A DNA stretch of 64,000 nucleotides from Nymphaea colorata (taxonomy: Eukaryota > Streptophyta > Magnoliopsida > Nymphaeales > Nymphaeaceae), in the NCBI RefSeq assembly GCF_008831285.2, contig NC_045143.1, positions 8,751,503 to 8,815,502 of the forward strand, given 5' to 3'. The notes under the pieces were generated by a model that saw only the letters and a program-made list of their open reading frames with translations, was not told the origin of the DNA and searched no databases. Positions within the stretch are counted from its first letter, which is position 1; each line of letters starts with the position of its first letter. This document shows positions 63,600 through 64,000 of this stretch, in pieces. A program made the translations under genes and the position numbers.

Positions 63600-64000
63600 T
63601 TCTTTTAAAAATTGAGTTTTTATTCATTAGCTTCTAAAAATCGAGTCATGATTTATTATTTGCCCAGACCTTGGGCGTTTTATTGTAATTTTCTTGGACC
63701 TCCTACATATAGTTATCTAGATATAGCCACCCACAGACTTCATTTGTTCTTCATTCTCTCCTTCCCGAAAGTTGCCTCATAGCCTTTAATGTGTATGTGC
63801 CTTCTTCAATAAAAGTCGAACTAAATAGTTGTCTTCTTTTATCATTTGAAAGCAATTAATTCTCATCTCCTGATATCGACACATTAGACGTAGAACTAGG
63901 GGCGGAAGCAAGTGGGGTTTCTGTGGGGGCGTATGCCCACCCTTGAAACTTGGGCGAACTTCGATCTCATTATATTGCTTAGCCCCACGATCTAGGTGGT
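63600..64000. other. Window end, no gene recognised
   Basis: AT-rich spacer. From about 63,897 TAGGGGCGGAAGCAAG begins a GC-richer block that runs off the window, resembling the terminal motif at about 355. It is probably the end of another dispersed element. Confidence 0.4.

Overview
This window is nuclear DNA of a flowering plant. It has long AT-rich spacers, many short exons with GT-AG introns, CT/GA-rich 5' leaders, and plant-type genes. Dispersed repeats, transposon remnants and microsatellites fill much of the rest. The sequence alone does not fix the species.

Six genes can be supported. On the + strand: a pentatricopeptide-repeat (PPR) protein whose 3' exon is at 14.1-15.2 kb, and a Tim17/22/23-family membrane protein resembling TIMMDC1 (18,359-21,434; five exons, 215 aa). 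On the - strand: a membrane-anchored guanylate-binding GTPase (34,360-23,726; 17 exons, 608 aa, with a 7-nt microexon and a 4-kb last intron), a DP subunit of the E2F/DP cell-cycle transcription factor (43,412-39,260; nine exons, 363 aa, with one GC-AG intron), a tandem CCCH zinc-finger protein (50,150-47,975; 307 aa), and a U-box/ARM-repeat E3 ubiquitin ligase of the PUB43/44 type (59,114-52,753; three exons, 1004 aa). I rebuilt the spliced models by hand from splice sites, reading frame and family conservation. All the exon phases close except those upstream of the PPR exon.

Layout: 0-4.6 kb is spacer with a possible 5' leader, a 172-bp tandem duplication and an orphan minus-strand exon. 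4.6-7.2 kb is a decayed PIF/Harbinger transposon carrying both its Myb/SANT-like gene and its transposase, interrupted by a GATACG-rich repeat. 7.2-14 kb is spacer with small coding-like scraps. 14-34 kb holds the PPR, Tim17-family and GTPase genes; a Copia reverse-transcriptase relic and a 91-bp tandem duplication lie in the last GTPase intron. 34-39 kb and 43-48 kb are repeat-rich spacers. 39-60 kb holds the DP, CCCH and U-box genes. 60-64 kb is repeat-rich, with a 113-bp satellite-like array separated by (AT)n tracts and a hAT-like MITE.

The genes are ordinary housekeeping or regulatory loci and do not form a functional cluster. The most unusual structures are: a diverged, rearranged copy of U-box exon 2 bracketed by 49-bp inverted repeats inside that gene's own first intron; the 7-nt microexon of the GTPase; and the dimer-phased satellite array near 62 kb. 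I saw no convincing new biological system.
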